Shown here piece by piece: positions 1-8,446 of a DNA stretch of 34,485 nucleotides. Both the position numbers and the translations under genes were made by a program. The stretch covers positions 1-34,485 of IMG/VR virus record IMGVR_UViG_3300010391_000160; one strand, 5' to 3'. Below the pieces are notes generated by a model that was not told the DNA's origin, made no database searches, and saw only the letters and a program-made list of their open reading frames with translations. This stretch comes from a virus. Position 1 is the stretch's first letter. Each line of letters starts with the position of its first letter.

Positions 1-1137
1 GCCCCGGCTGCTGCGCGCGGCGTGGCGAGTACCGCCCGGGCGGCAGGGCGCGCCGCGACAGCCCCAGGCATGGGCCAGATCGCAACAGGCGCAGGAGAGG
101 TTGTTACTGGCGCGGCCATGCTCCCCGTTCATCCCTACGGCGGCGCTCACACCATTCGCAGTGGCGTGACCGACATTCGGGCGGGCTTGGCCAAAAGGAA
201 AGTCGGCACGCCGTCAAAAGTCGTGCGCCCGGCTGAACCCCACCGCGTTGGCTTTGACGAGCCGGTTCCGCCATCGCTCGGCGACACCGCGTTCGGACGC
301 GCACCAGCCCAGCCGCGCATACTCAAAGGGACACCTGAACCGTGGGTAGAAATGGGCCAGAAACCGCCGCCCGTCGCGCCTCTCCCTTCTGCATCCCAGG
401 CGCGACAGGCTGGACGATTCGAAGCTCCACCAACGCCAGTGATTGCCGGAGAGCCGCGAATCCTCAAGGCCACGAAGGCCCAGCCAGCGCCAGCGCCCCC
501 GGCCTACCCCCTTGAGGACTTGACCAGCACGCTGCGTAATCTGGACATGGACGCAAAGAAGGCCAAGGGACTCGCCGAAATAGCGCGGTCTAAATACCCC
601 CAGGATTTCGATGCCGCCGTTCGCTGGGCGACCGGCAAACCAAAACCCACGAGTTCCGCCGGGGCGGCTCCGGTCGCGCGCCCGCCTGCCTCAGAGCGTT
701 TGCCTGAGCAACCGCGTGCATCAGTGCAGGCCACCGGCGATGTCGAGATGACTCCGCTGGAACCTACCGCCCGCTCACGCGGCGAGAAGCCCGGCCAGCA
801 GACTATGGGCCTCAGTTCGGAGTCCTACGCCTCGGCCAGTCGTGGTCCACGAGTGGTGGACTTCGCCAAAACGTTGCACGAGGAGGGCATATCGGAGCTT
901 TCGACCGTGAACGAACAATCCTGGGTCATCGTTTCCGATATGGTGCGCGCGCAAAAGATGGCCGATGTGGTCACTGAACTGGTTGCAGAGGGCGTCCCGG
1001 AAGGACTTGCGTCTGAGTTTGCAGAGCGCTTGGTAAAGCCTGTCAAGCCGCCCACCAATCAAGTGACCCTGGACTTGATCGCGCGAGAACTCGAACGGCG
1101 GCAGAAGATGTTGCCCATTCGACGAAAGCCCGGCTGA
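1..1137 (+). CDS. Virion-type protein, C-terminal part (5' end outside window)
   Basis: The frame is open from base 1, so the 371 codons after the GTG at 22 are probably the end of a longer protein. The first ~55 residues are Gly/Ala-rich and weakly hydrophobic with a basic end, as in hydrophobic segments of large phage ejection or internal virion proteins. Residues ~60-270 are Pro/Ala-rich and low complexity, with the short phrase PRILK occurring twice. The last ~95 residues look helical and charged. Its stop overlaps the terminase start by one base (TGATG), so it is co-translated with it. The assignment to an ejection or internal virion protein is inference from composition and position. 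No enzymatic motif is visible. Confidence 0.6.
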   Translation, partial: APAAARGVASTARAAGRAATAPGMGQIATGAGEVVTGAAMLPVHPYGGAHTIRSGVTDIRAGLAKRKVGTPSKVVRPAEPHRVGFDEPVPPSLGDTAFGRAPAQPRILKGTPEPWVEMGQKPPPVAPLPSASQARQAGRFEAPPTPVIAGEPRILKATKAQPAPAPPAYPLEDLTSTLRNLDMDAKKAKGLAEIARSKYPQDFDAAVRWATGKPKPTSSAGAAPVARPPASERLPEQPRASVQATGDVEMTPLEPTARSRGEKPGQQTMGLSSESYASASRGPRVVDFAKTLHEEGISELSTVNEQSWVIVSDMVRAQKMADVVTELVAEGVPEGLASEFAERLVKPVKPPTNQVTLDLIARELERRQKMLPIRRKPG

Positions 1138-2630
1138 TGACCGCCCTTGCACCCGTTGCAAACACCGAAGTCGAAATAGCTGATCTGTGCCAACGCTGTC
1201 ACCATGATCCGCTCAAGTTCGTGATGACCGCCTTCCCCTGGGGTGACGATGGCCCACTCAAGAACCAGGCCGGCCCGGACGACAACCAACGCGCGTTCCT
1301 GGAAGACCTCGGGCGCGAAGGCGTCGCGCGTAAGTTTAACGGCGTGGACCCGGTAATGCCGATCCGCATGGCTGCGTCCAGCGGCCATGGTACTGGCAAG
1401 ACTGTTTTAGGCGCCTGGATTGCCGTCTGGATTCTCAGCACACGACCTGAATCTATCGGCACCGTCACGGCGGGCACCGCCACGCAGCTTGAAGAACGCA
1501 CCTGGGCCGCGATTCAGTACTGGATGGGTCTGTCGATCACCGCTTCGTGGTTCGACATCATGCAGACCGGCATCTATCATAAACTCAAACCGAGGACGTG
1601 GAAGGTCATTGCTCAGACCTGCAAGGAAGAAAACGCCCAGAGTTTTGCCGGCCAGCACTCCGAATCGAGCACGTCCTTCTACATTTTCGACGAAGCCAGC
1701 GCCGTCCCCGATCCCATCTGGCACGTGGCCTACGGGGGGTTGACCGACGGCGAGCCCATGTTTTTCGCCTGGGGCCAGATGGAGCGCAACACCGGCGAGT
1801 TCCATAACGTCTCGTTCGGCCGCGATCAGGACCGCTGGAACCACCGGAGGATCGACAGTCGAACCTCGCGGTTCACCAACAAGGCCCTGATCGAGGAGTG
1901 GATCAGGGACTACGGCGAAGATTCCGACTGGGCGCGCGTGCGCGTACTCGGCCTGCCGCCGCTGGCGTCCGAGTTTCAGTTCATCGACCATGAGCGCATC
2001 CGTCAGGCGACGTACCGCCCGATCCGCGTGCTTCCGGATGAACCGCTCATCGCCGGCGTCGATATCTCGGGCGGCGGCGCTAACTGGAACGTGATCGCCT
2101 TCCGGCGCGGCATGGACGCTCGCAGCATGGAGCGCATCCGCATCCCGGGCGAAGCCATCCGGCACGACCGCGACCTGATGGTGGGTCGGCTCGCCGAGTT
2201 GCTGGCGGACACGCGGCCCGAGAAGCGTTTAGCGGCCATGTTCGTCGATTCCGCGTTTGGATCGCCCTTGGTCGAGCGTCTGCATGTGCTCGGATTCGCC
2301 AAGGTCCACGAGGTCAATTTCGGAGCCGCTTCGCCAGACCCGCACCAGCTCAACATGCGCGCCTACATGTGGAACGCCATGAAGGAATGGCTGCTCACAG
2401 GCGCGATTCCGCAGGGTGAAACCCTGTCGTACCAATTGGCGTTACCGGGTTTCCACCTGAATACGTCCAACAAGCTGGTGCTCGAATCGAAGCAAGACCT
2501 GACCAAACGCGGCGAGCGCAGCCCGGACGACGCCGACGCGTTGGCGCTCACCTTCGCGCGCAAGGTCGCCCCGCCGCGGGCCCAGAAAGGCGGAGCGCGG
2601 AGCCTATTTCCGCCCGGCCCCTGGAATTGA
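1137..2630 (+). CDS. terL: Terminase large subunit (TerL)
   Basis: This is the DNA-packaging motor, 497 aa, a usual length for the family. It pumps DNA into the prohead through the portal and cuts the concatemer. Residues 82-89 read SGHGTGKT (Walker A). Residues 182-186 read YIFDE (Walker B with catalytic Glu). The C-terminal RNase H-fold nuclease shows Asp309 in GVDISGG, Asp371 in FVDSAFG, and the DDAD cluster at 464-467. The ATG overlaps the upstream stop by one base. No small terminase subunit was recognised; it may lie left of the window or be one of the unassigned small genes. Confidence 0.95.
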   Translation: MTALAPVANTEVEIADLCQRCHHDPLKFVMTAFPWGDDGPLKNQAGPDDNQRAFLEDLGREGVARKFNGVDPVMPIRMAASSGHGTGKTVLGAWIAVWILSTRPESIGTVTAGTATQLEERTWAAIQYWMGLSITASWFDIMQTGIYHKLKPRTWKVIAQTCKEENAQSFAGQHSESSTSFYIFDEASAVPDPIWHVAYGGLTDGEPMFFAWGQMERNTGEFHNVSFGRDQDRWNHRRIDSRTSRFTNKALIEEWIRDYGEDSDWARVRVLGLPPLASEFQFIDHERIRQATYRPIRVLPDEPLIAGVDISGGGANWNVIAFRRGMDARSMERIRIPGEAIRHDRDLMVGRLAELLADTRPEKRLAAMFVDSAFGSPLVERLHVLGFAKVHEVNFGAASPDPHQLNMRAYMWNAMKEWLLTGAIPQGETLSYQLALPGFHLNTSNKLVLESKQDLTKRGERSPDDADALALTFARKVAPPRAQKGGARSLFPPGPWN

Positions 2631-2645
2631 GAGGAGGACCGTGAT

Positions 2646-3134
2646 ATGCTGAGCAGGATGAAAACATTCCGTGCGGTCTTTGTTCTGGCGATTCTGGCGT
2701 GCAGCAGTGCACGCGCCCAGAACGTCCCCGACTCCTTCAGCGCCTATATCGCCATCACCAACCCGTCCAGCCAGGCGATCACCCTCCAGAAGCCCACCGC
2801 CTCAAACCGGGTGATCCGGCCGCAGGCGGCGTGGATTCACTGCACCGTCGCCACCACGGTCACGCTCGAAGTGCGCGGGACGGCGGCCACCACCACCACA
2901 CTGGCGATCGTGCCACTCACCCAAGGCAGCACGACGGCGCAGGCGTTCTCCGCAAGTAACGTCGGAAGCGGTTCGACCGTGGGCGTCTACGAGATCGGTG
3001 CCGGGGGGCAAGGCGTCACAATTGATCTGACGGGTATTGCCTTGCGCGGCGGCGCCTCGACGGAAAACCTGACGTTGCGCCCGGCGAACTCGACCAGCAC
3101 TCTCAAGGTTCTCATATGGTTCAACGAGCAGTAA
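2646..3134 (+). CDS. Sec-exported small fibre-like protein 1
   Basis: This 162-aa protein has no recognised family. Residues 1-24 form a signal peptide: basic start, hydrophobic run FVLAILA, and a cleavage site of A-R-A before Gln25. A lipobox reading around Cys19 is possible but a poor fit. The mature part is Thr/Ser/Ala-rich and beta-like, typical of fibre or decoration proteins. The start at 2646 is preceded by AGGAGG with an 8-base gap; the internal ATG at 2658 has only weak Shine-Dalgarno. It follows TerL directly and its 3' end overlaps the next gene by 19 bases. A Sec signal is unexpected for an assembled virion part, so a role outside the capsid should be considered. Confidence 0.8.
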   Translation: MLSRMKTFRAVFVLAILACSSARAQNVPDSFSAYIAITNPSSQAITLQKPTASNRVIRPQAAWIHCTVATTVTLEVRGTAATTTTLAIVPLTQGSTTAQAFSASNVGSGSTVGVYEIGAGGQGVTIDLTGIALRGGASTENLTLRPANSTSTLKVLIWFNEQ

Positions 3135-3604
3135 CCGCCTTCGTGCTCCTGTCGATGCTGGCAGTAGGTATTCTATTGCCGCAAGTCCCCAAGCCAGGCG
3201 GCGGCGGCGGCGGCGGTACGGTGAGCGCGACCGGCGCGGCTGCAAACGATGTCGCCTGCTATACGACTGGCACGAACGTGGGTCCATGCTCGACGGGCAC
3301 GCTGACCGTTGTGGGCGGCGCGCTCACCTTGGTGAAGCAAGCCGACACCGCCAGCGCCGCAACCATCACGGTGGACAGCGGGAACTCGGTGGTCATCACC
3401 GGCACGGTCACCATCACGGCGCTGAACACCTGCAACGCTGCAAACGCAGGGCGCTTCGTGCTGTTGACCTTCGCGGACGCGCTCACCGTGACCGACGGCA
3501 GCAACCTACTTCTCGCTGGGAACTTCTCGACGACAGCGAATGACACGCTGTTTCTGTGGTGCGACGCGACCAACTGGCGTGAAATTTCCCGGAGCGTGAA
3601 CTGA
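3116..3604 (+). CDS. Fibre-like protein 2 with N-terminal hydrophobic segment and polyglycine linker
   Basis: 162 aa. Residues 4-22 are strongly hydrophobic after one Arg, consistent with a signal peptide or membrane anchor, although no clear A-x-A cleavage site is visible. A Pro-Lys-Pro stretch then leads into seven glycines (~residues 28-34). The remaining ~120 residues contain Val/Thr-rich strands and a closing NWREISRS phrase, like the small beta modules of phage tail fibres. It overlaps the upstream gene by 19 bases and ends in TGATG with the next, so the three genes 2646-4698 are one translational block. Function unknown; the fibre assignment is by resemblance. Confidence 0.75.
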   Translation: MVQRAVTAFVLLSMLAVGILLPQVPKPGGGGGGGTVSATGAAANDVACYTTGTNVGPCSTGTLTVVGGALTLVKQADTASAATITVDSGNSVVITGTVTITALNTCNAANAGRFVLLTFADALTVTDGSNLLLAGNFSTTANDTLFLWCDATNWREISRSVN

Positions 3605-4698
3605 TGAATCGAACGGCGTTGGTCCTTGCGTTGGCTCTCAGCCTCACGGTGGTGGGCATCGTCGCTTCGCGCTACGGTGCGAGCGCCCAGACCTACAACC
3701 CCGGCGGGGCGCTCCTGCCCGGCAAGGGTGGCGATCTCGCTTCCGCCGCGACCATCACGCCGACCAACATCTTCCATGACGTGACCGGCACGACCACCAT
3801 CAACACCGTCACGGCACCGGCGGGGATTCAGGCCGGTCAAAGAATTACGTTGCGTGCCAAAGGCCTATGGCTTCTAGGTACTTCCGGCAATGTTCAGGTG
3901 GGCGTGACAGCGGTCATCGACAGCCTGCTCGATCTGCTCTGGGACGGAACGAAGTGGAACCCGAGTTATGTGGTGGCTGGCGCGAAGGGCGGAACCAAGG
4001 GCGGCCAACCAGCAGCGACCACGGTCCCCGCCGGAACCTTGTACGTTCCGACAAACGACTACGTTTGGTCCCGCAGCGATGGAACGAACTGGGAAGCCTA
4101 CGGCCTAAAAACGCAGTTCGTGTTGCCAGTGAATGCGGACTTTGCCTGGGTCAACCAAGGGACTGCATCGGTTTCTACGAACGAGAGCGGCATCTTTTTG
4201 CGCGCGCCCGCGCCATCTCCGATATCGGAGCAATATCGGATACGAAAGAAAGCCGCGCCAGCAACGCCGTGGACATTGCAACTGACGTTCCTGCCGCACA
4301 TCCACGAATATAACGGGACGGCTCGGGTCGGCATTGTGCTCCGCGAATCGTCGACCTCGAAGATCACGACGTTTTCAATCGACAACGAGGCGGGCGTCCA
4401 TAAATGGAGCATCGCAAACTTTAACGACGAGTTCGGTGCTGGGGGAGCCTTCGTTAGACGACCGGCCAGCTATCAATTCTGGGACGGCGTGCTTCCTATG
4501 TTCGAGGTTTCGGATGACGGCACAAATCTCAAATTCGCGCTCTATGCCGATTACTTCAACCGGATCCAGGTTCACTCCGTCTCGCGGACATCGCACATGG
4601 CAGGCGGCCCCAATGAGATCGGTTTCTTTGTGAGTAACGGCGGTCAGGGGTTTGGCCTTGATATGGGCGGGACATTTTTTCATTGGAAGGTTACCTAG
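3604..4698 (+). CDS. Sec-exported fibre/lectin-like protein 3
   Basis: 364 aa. Residues 1-28 are a signal peptide with A-S-A before Gln29. Residues ~45-125 are a fibre-type beta module (TITPTN, VTGTTTINT, WDGTKW). Residues ~185-364 resemble the concanavalin/LamG-like jelly-roll domain seen at the ends of phage tail fibres: FAWVNQGTASV, IRKKAAP, GIVLRESST, SDDGTNLKF and the closing HWK. That domain usually binds surface glycans, so a receptor-binding or surface-adhesion role is plausible. The start overlaps the upstream stop by one base. The domain is recognised from its pattern; the link to a signal peptide is observed here. Confidence 0.75.
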   Translation: MNRTALVLALALSLTVVGIVASRYGASAQTYNPGGALLPGKGGDLASAATITPTNIFHDVTGTTTINTVTAPAGIQAGQRITLRAKGLWLLGTSGNVQVGVTAVIDSLLDLLWDGTKWNPSYVVAGAKGGTKGGQPAATTVPAGTLYVPTNDYVWSRSDGTNWEAYGLKTQFVLPVNADFAWVNQGTASVSTNESGIFLRAPAPSPISEQYRIRKKAAPATPWTLQLTFLPHIHEYNGTARVGIVLRESSTSKITTFSIDNEAGVHKWSIANFNDEFGAGGAFVRRPASYQFWDGVLPMFEVSDDGTNLKFALYADYFNRIQVHSVSRTSHMAGGPNEIGFFVSNGGQGFGLDMGGTFFHWKVT

Positions 4699-4701
4699 CA
4701 C

Positions 4702-4842
4702 ATGAAGCGAACGCGGACAGCCGATATCGAAAGTTCAGCCTACGATTGGCGCAAGCACCAGGGCCGCCCCAAGGTCGAGAAGGTCATGGGCGCGAATATT
4801 CCGGACTTAGGATTAACCATTCCTCACTTTGTGGCCCAATGA
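4702..4842 (+). CDS. Truncated DUF6496-like protein (46 aa)
   Basis: A 46-codon frame starts three bases after the previous stop and ends in an ATGA overlap with the next gene. Its middle, AYDWRKHQGRPKVEKVMG, matches almost residue for residue the centre of the protein encoded just downstream. Its last ~15 residues are unrelated to the downstream copy, so the conserved C-terminal half of the domain is missing. It looks like a tandem duplicate that has lost or replaced its end. It may still be expressed because both junctions are tightly coupled. Confidence 0.6.
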   Translation: MKRTRTADIESSAYDWRKHQGRPKVEKVMGANIPDLGLTIPHFVAQ

Positions 4843-5180
4843 GCGATTTTCTTGACCGCCTGCTTCCTTCGCGCAAACTGCTGCGGAAAGCTGCGGGCGA
4901 GAAAGAGCCAGAACCGGCCGCGCCGCCCCAGGACACCCGCTACATCAAGCGCCAGATCGAGGAGCACATGAAGAAAACCCGGCCGCCGGACATGGAGTCA
5001 CACGCCTACGACTGGCGCAAGCATCAAGGCGGGCGCCCCAAGGTCGCCAAGGTCATGGGCGAGTTCAAGGAAGGCACGCTCAAGAGCAGCAGCGGCGCGA
5101 AGGTGACGAAGCGGTCGCAGGCATTGGCGATTGGGATGAGTGAAGCGGGCCTGAGCAAGAAGAAGGCGAGCCGGAAGTAG
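4839..5180 (+). CDS. DUF6496-like small protein
   Basis: 113 aa, starting at the ATG in the ATGA overlap. Residues ~1-45 are charged and helical with an Ala/Pro stretch. Residues ~58-113 carry the conserved pattern KVMGEFKEGTLKSSSG, KVTKRSQALAIG and MSEAG with a lysine-rich end, which I recognise as the DUF6496 type found in many phages near the portal gene. Its function is not known; the basic tail suggests nucleic-acid contact. Only three bases separate it from the portal start. Confidence 0.75.
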   Translation: MSDFLDRLLPSRKLLRKAAGEKEPEPAAPPQDTRYIKRQIEEHMKKTRPPDMESHAYDWRKHQGGRPKVAKVMGEFKEGTLKSSSGAKVTKRSQALAIGMSEAGLSKKKASRK

Positions 5181-5183
5181 CCG

Positions 5184-7238
5184 ATGCCCAAAGACGAAGA
5201 CCTCCTGAAAGACATCAGGGCAAATTTCGACTATCAGATGGCCCATTGGCGCGAGGTCCGCGAAGAAGCGCGCACCGACATGAAGTTCGTCTCAGGCGAT
5301 CCCTGGCCGGCTGATGAACGCCGATCACGCACCGCCGCCGGACGCCTGTGCCTTACGTTCGACGAACTGAGTCAGAACGTCAACCAAACCGTCAACGAGG
5401 CCCGGATAAACAAGCGAGCCATCAAGGTCGCACCGAAAGGGGCTGGCGCAACTGACGAACTCGCCAACTTCCGCGCTGGCAAGATTCGGGATATCGAGTA
5501 CCGCTCGAACGCGCAGGGGGCCTACGCCATGGCCTTCCAGAACGCGGTCGAGCGGTCCTATGGGTATTTCAGGATCAGTGCGCGCCCCACCGGGTCGGGC
5601 ACCTTCGATCAGGAACTTGTCATCCTCCCTGTCCCGAACCCGGACGCCGTGTTGCTCGACTGGGACGCGCGCGAGCCGGATTTTTCCGATGGGCAGGAAG
5701 CCTTCGTGATCGACACGATCTCCACCAGCCAATTTGCGAAGCGCTGGCCGGATGCCGAAGCCAAGACGTTCACCGGCGAGATTGCCCAGCTTGCGCCGTC
5801 TTGGATCAAAGAGAACGGCATCCAAGTCGCCGAATATTGGCGCGTCGGGAGCAAGAGCCGTACTCTCCTGCTGTTGGCCAACCCGCCCGCGGAACCCACG
5901 AAGATTTACCTCGATGAAATCAAGGGCGCCCGGCTCCAGGGCAACATACTGGTGCTTCCCGATGGCAGCGAGCGCCAAGTGCTCAAGCAGCGCCGGACGC
6001 CCGACCAGACCCTCACACAGTACATCACCAACGGCATTGAGATCCTGGAACGCACCCCCTGGCGCGGCAAGTGGATTCCGATTGTCCCGGTGATGGGCAA
6101 GGAGATGTACGTCGATGCCGGGGCCGGGTCGAAGCGCGTGATCGAATCGCTGATCCGCAAAGCGCGAGAGCCGTTCCTGCTCTACTGCTACACGCGCACC
6201 TGCCAAGCCGAGTTGGTTGGCATGATCCCCAAGACGCCGTTCGTGATGTACCAGGGGCAGGACGAGGGGCACGAGGACGACTGGAAGGACATCAACAGGA
6301 AACCGCTGGGCTATATTACGGTCAAGCCGATGGTCGATGGGGCCCCTAACCAGCTATTGCCGCTTCCGTCGCGCCCACAGTATGACCCGCCTCTTCAAGG
6401 TCTGGAGTTGCTGGCTGAGGCCGCCCGGCGGGCTATCCAGGCGGCCATGGGGATCGGCGCGTTGCCCACCGCGGCGCAGCGCCAGAACCAGAAATCCGGC
6501 GTGGCCTTGGAGCGCATCCAGCAGGCGCAGGAGCGCGGGTCGTTTCACTTCATCGACAATTTCGACCGTGCATTGGCGCACGGCGGCCGGATTTTGAACG
6601 ACCTTCTGAAGTACTACTACGACAACGAGCGTGACGAGGCAATCCGCAAGCCAGACGATTCCGTGGAGCTCATCCACATCAACGGGCCGTACACGGACAA
6701 AGCCGGCCAGGAGTGCTGCTTGAAGATGGACCAGGGAGAGTTCGACGTGACCATCACCGCCGGGCCAAGCTACCAGAGCCAGCGGGAAGAAGCCGCCGAC
6801 TTCGCCGACACCCTGGCCAAGATGCCGGAAACCTTCTCGAAGATTGGCGATCTGATCGTGCGGATGCGTAACCTTGGCCAATGGGGAGACCAGATGGCCG
6901 AACGCCTCACGCCGCCGGAGTTCCGAAAGGACCGGCCGCCCATCCCGGCTGAGGTCCAGGAGGCCCTGCAGCAGTTGCAGGCTCAACTTGAGGCCGCCAA
7001 GCAGGCGCTCGCCCAGGCCGAGTTCGAGAAGAAGGCCAAGACCGCCGAGCTCGAGAGCAAGGAAGGGATCGTGGCCCTCCAAGAGCAGACCAAGCTGGTG
7101 GTCGCCACGCTCCAGGTTGACCTTCAGGCCGCCCAGTCCATGCTCCAGGGGGAGTTGGCGGCCATCCGGGAGCAGCTTCAGTTGTTCGTCAAGACCAGCG
7201 CCCTGGAGGCGAAGCCCGGGCCGGAGGCGGGGGCTTGA
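5184..7238 (+). CDS. Portal protein, P22 type
   Basis: 684 aa, close to the length of P22 gp1. The portal forms the ring at one vertex through which DNA enters and leaves, and docks terminase and tail adaptors. The N-terminal half shows the P22-portal style (FDYQMAHWREVREEARTDM, SQNVNQTVNEARINKRAIKV, SYGYFRI, FDQELVI). The middle holds the stem/wing region with GYITVKP and the helix around GIGALPTAAQRQNQKSGVAL. From ~residue 580 a long Gln/Ala/Glu-rich coiled coil replaces the P22 barrel helices. The start follows the DUF6496-like gene by three bases. Confidence 0.92.
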   Translation: MPKDEDLLKDIRANFDYQMAHWREVREEARTDMKFVSGDPWPADERRSRTAAGRLCLTFDELSQNVNQTVNEARINKRAIKVAPKGAGATDELANFRAGKIRDIEYRSNAQGAYAMAFQNAVERSYGYFRISARPTGSGTFDQELVILPVPNPDAVLLDWDAREPDFSDGQEAFVIDTISTSQFAKRWPDAEAKTFTGEIAQLAPSWIKENGIQVAEYWRVGSKSRTLLLLANPPAEPTKIYLDEIKGARLQGNILVLPDGSERQVLKQRRTPDQTLTQYITNGIEILERTPWRGKWIPIVPVMGKEMYVDAGAGSKRVIESLIRKAREPFLLYCYTRTCQAELVGMIPKTPFVMYQGQDEGHEDDWKDINRKPLGYITVKPMVDGAPNQLLPLPSRPQYDPPLQGLELLAEAARRAIQAAMGIGALPTAAQRQNQKSGVALERIQQAQERGSFHFIDNFDRALAHGGRILNDLLKYYYDNERDEAIRKPDDSVELIHINGPYTDKAGQECCLKMDQGEFDVTITAGPSYQSQREEAADFADTLAKMPETFSKIGDLIVRMRNLGQWGDQMAERLTPPEFRKDRPPIPAEVQEALQQLQAQLEAAKQALAQAEFEKKAKTAELESKEGIVALQEQTKLVVATLQVDLQAAQSMLQGELAAIREQLQLFVKTSALEAKPGPEAGA

Positions 7239-7249
7239 AACAGAAAGGC

Positions 7250-7278
7250 TTGAAAATGTTCCTGTGATGGTCTATAGT
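7250..7278 (+). promoter_or_regulatory. Internal sigma70-type promoter before the scaffold/coat genes
   Basis: TTGAAA at 7250-7255 and TATAGT at 7273-7278 are separated by exactly 17 bases, each 5/6 to consensus. A start near 7285 would give extra transcripts for scaffold and coat, the most abundant virion proteins, or a short leader RNA ending at the hairpin at 7345-7401. It lies in the longest untranslated gap of the late operon up to that point. Confidence 0.6.
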
Positions 7279-7284
7279 GGCAGG

Positions 7285-7401
7285 TGAACGAAGGCCAAGG
7301 CCCATGACGGTGGGCTGAGGCCAGTACCCCAGAGGGCAGCTTTCGAAAGGGCGGCCCGGGTGGAGCCTACCGGCTTCATTCGGCCGCCCTTTCTGCTTTC
7401 T
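7285..7401 (+). ncRNA. Candidate ~115-nt structured RNA or attenuated leader
   Basis: The stretch runs from the predicted start of the internal promoter to the T-rich end of the terminator-like hairpin. It holds a first stem GCCCA(7300-7304)/TGGGC(7311-7315), nested in GGCC(7293-7296)/GGCC(7319-7322), then the 12-bp stem at 7345-7393. No open frame explains it. It could be a free small RNA, or a leader whose hairpin tunes read-through into scaffold and coat. This is inference; no known RNA family was recognised. Confidence 0.3.
7345..7401 (+). terminator. Terminator-like hairpin between portal and scaffold
   Basis: GAAAGGGCGGCC (7345-7356) and GGCCGCCCTTTC (7382-7393) form a perfect 12-bp stem with a 25-base loop. 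The run TTTCTGCTTTCT continues to 7401. The tract is T-rich rather than pure T, so partial termination or RNA processing is more likely than a full stop. It lies just downstream of the promoter at 7250-7278. Confidence 0.5.
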
Positions 7402-7426
7402 GGGGGCAGGAAATGAGGAGAACGCA

Positions 7427-8446
7427 ATGCCCGACGTAGACGTAGCGGCATCGTCACCCGCAACAGCAGCACCGCCGCCAGCGGCCCCGGTCGAGGAATA
7501 TCAGACACCCGACCTGAGCACCCTGAGCGGTGAGCAGTACCAGAAGTGGCGGCAGACCGGGGAAGCCCCGGCCGTCGCGCCGAAACCTGCGGACTCGGCA
7601 CCCGCGAAGGACGCCGCGCCGAAAGGCGAAACCGCGCCGGCCACGGACCCGGAACCCAAAGTTGAGGAGCCGAAGAAGGCGAAAGGCGCCGAGGCGCGCA
7701 AGGAACAGCTACACCTCGAAGTCCAGGAAGCATTACGTGAACGCCGGGAGGCCCTGAGACAGCTCGAAGAAGTACGGGCCACGCTCGCACGGGAAAGAGG
7801 CGATAAGTCGGCTACGCCCGCCGCATCGTCCGAGCCAATAGGCGAACCGTTGCTCAAGGACTTCCTGGAAAATGCCGAGACCTACGAGGCCGGCCAGCAG
7901 GAGTTCCAGCGCGCGCATTCGCAATGGGCCATCGAACAGCACGAAGCCAAAAGGCAAGCGGCTGAACAAGAGCGCACCGTTGCGGAGCAGCGCGAGGCTT
8001 TCGCCCAGCGGGTCGAGAAAGACGCTGTCGGGATCGAGGATTACGACGCGGTGATGGCCGGGGCCAAGCGGTTGACGCCGACTTCGGCCATGTGGACTGC
8101 GTTCTACGAGTCCGAAATGCCCGGCAAGCTCATTTATCACTTGGCGAAGAATCCGCAGGAGTTCGCGCGGATCGCGGCGCTTAGCCCGGCAAAGTCGATC
8201 ATCGCACTCGGCAAGATCGAAGAAGGCTTGCTTTCCCCAAAGAACGGCACACCGGCTCCTCCCCTTAAACCCATCCAACATTCCAACGCCCCGCCACCGC
8301 CCACCGAACTCGCGGCCCGCAATATGGCCCCCGCAGACGAATCGGAGGCGGCGCTCGAAGAGGCCCGCAAGGGCGATCCGGGCGCTATGCGGCGCTGGAT
8401 GAGCTTGGAAAACGCGAAGGATCTGAAGAAACTCAGGGGGACCTAA
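7427..8446 (+). CDS. Scaffold-type protein
   Basis: 339 aa between portal and coat, where P22 encodes scaffold gp8. It should assemble inside the prohead with coat and leave before packaging. The first ~100 residues are Ala/Pro-rich and disordered, residues ~85-215 are highly charged and helical (long E/A/R/Q heptads), and the C-terminus ends in short charged helices (SEAALEEARKGDPGAMRRW), as scaffold proteins use to contact coat. The ATG has GAGGAGAA upstream. The call rests on position, length and composition, since scaffolds share little sequence. Confidence 0.75.
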   Translation: MPDVDVAASSPATAAPPPAAPVEEYQTPDLSTLSGEQYQKWRQTGEAPAVAPKPADSAPAKDAAPKGETAPATDPEPKVEEPKKAKGAEARKEQLHLEVQEALRERREALRQLEEVRATLARERGDKSATPAASSEPIGEPLLKDFLENAETYEAGQQEFQRAHSQWAIEQHEAKRQAAEQERTVAEQREAFAQRVEKDAVGIEDYDAVMAGAKRLTPTSAMWTAFYESEMPGKLIYHLAKNPQEFARIAALSPAKSIIALGKIEEGLLSPKNGTPAPPLKPIQHSNAPPPPTELAARNMAPADESEAALEEARKGDPGAMRRWMSLENAKDLKKLRGT

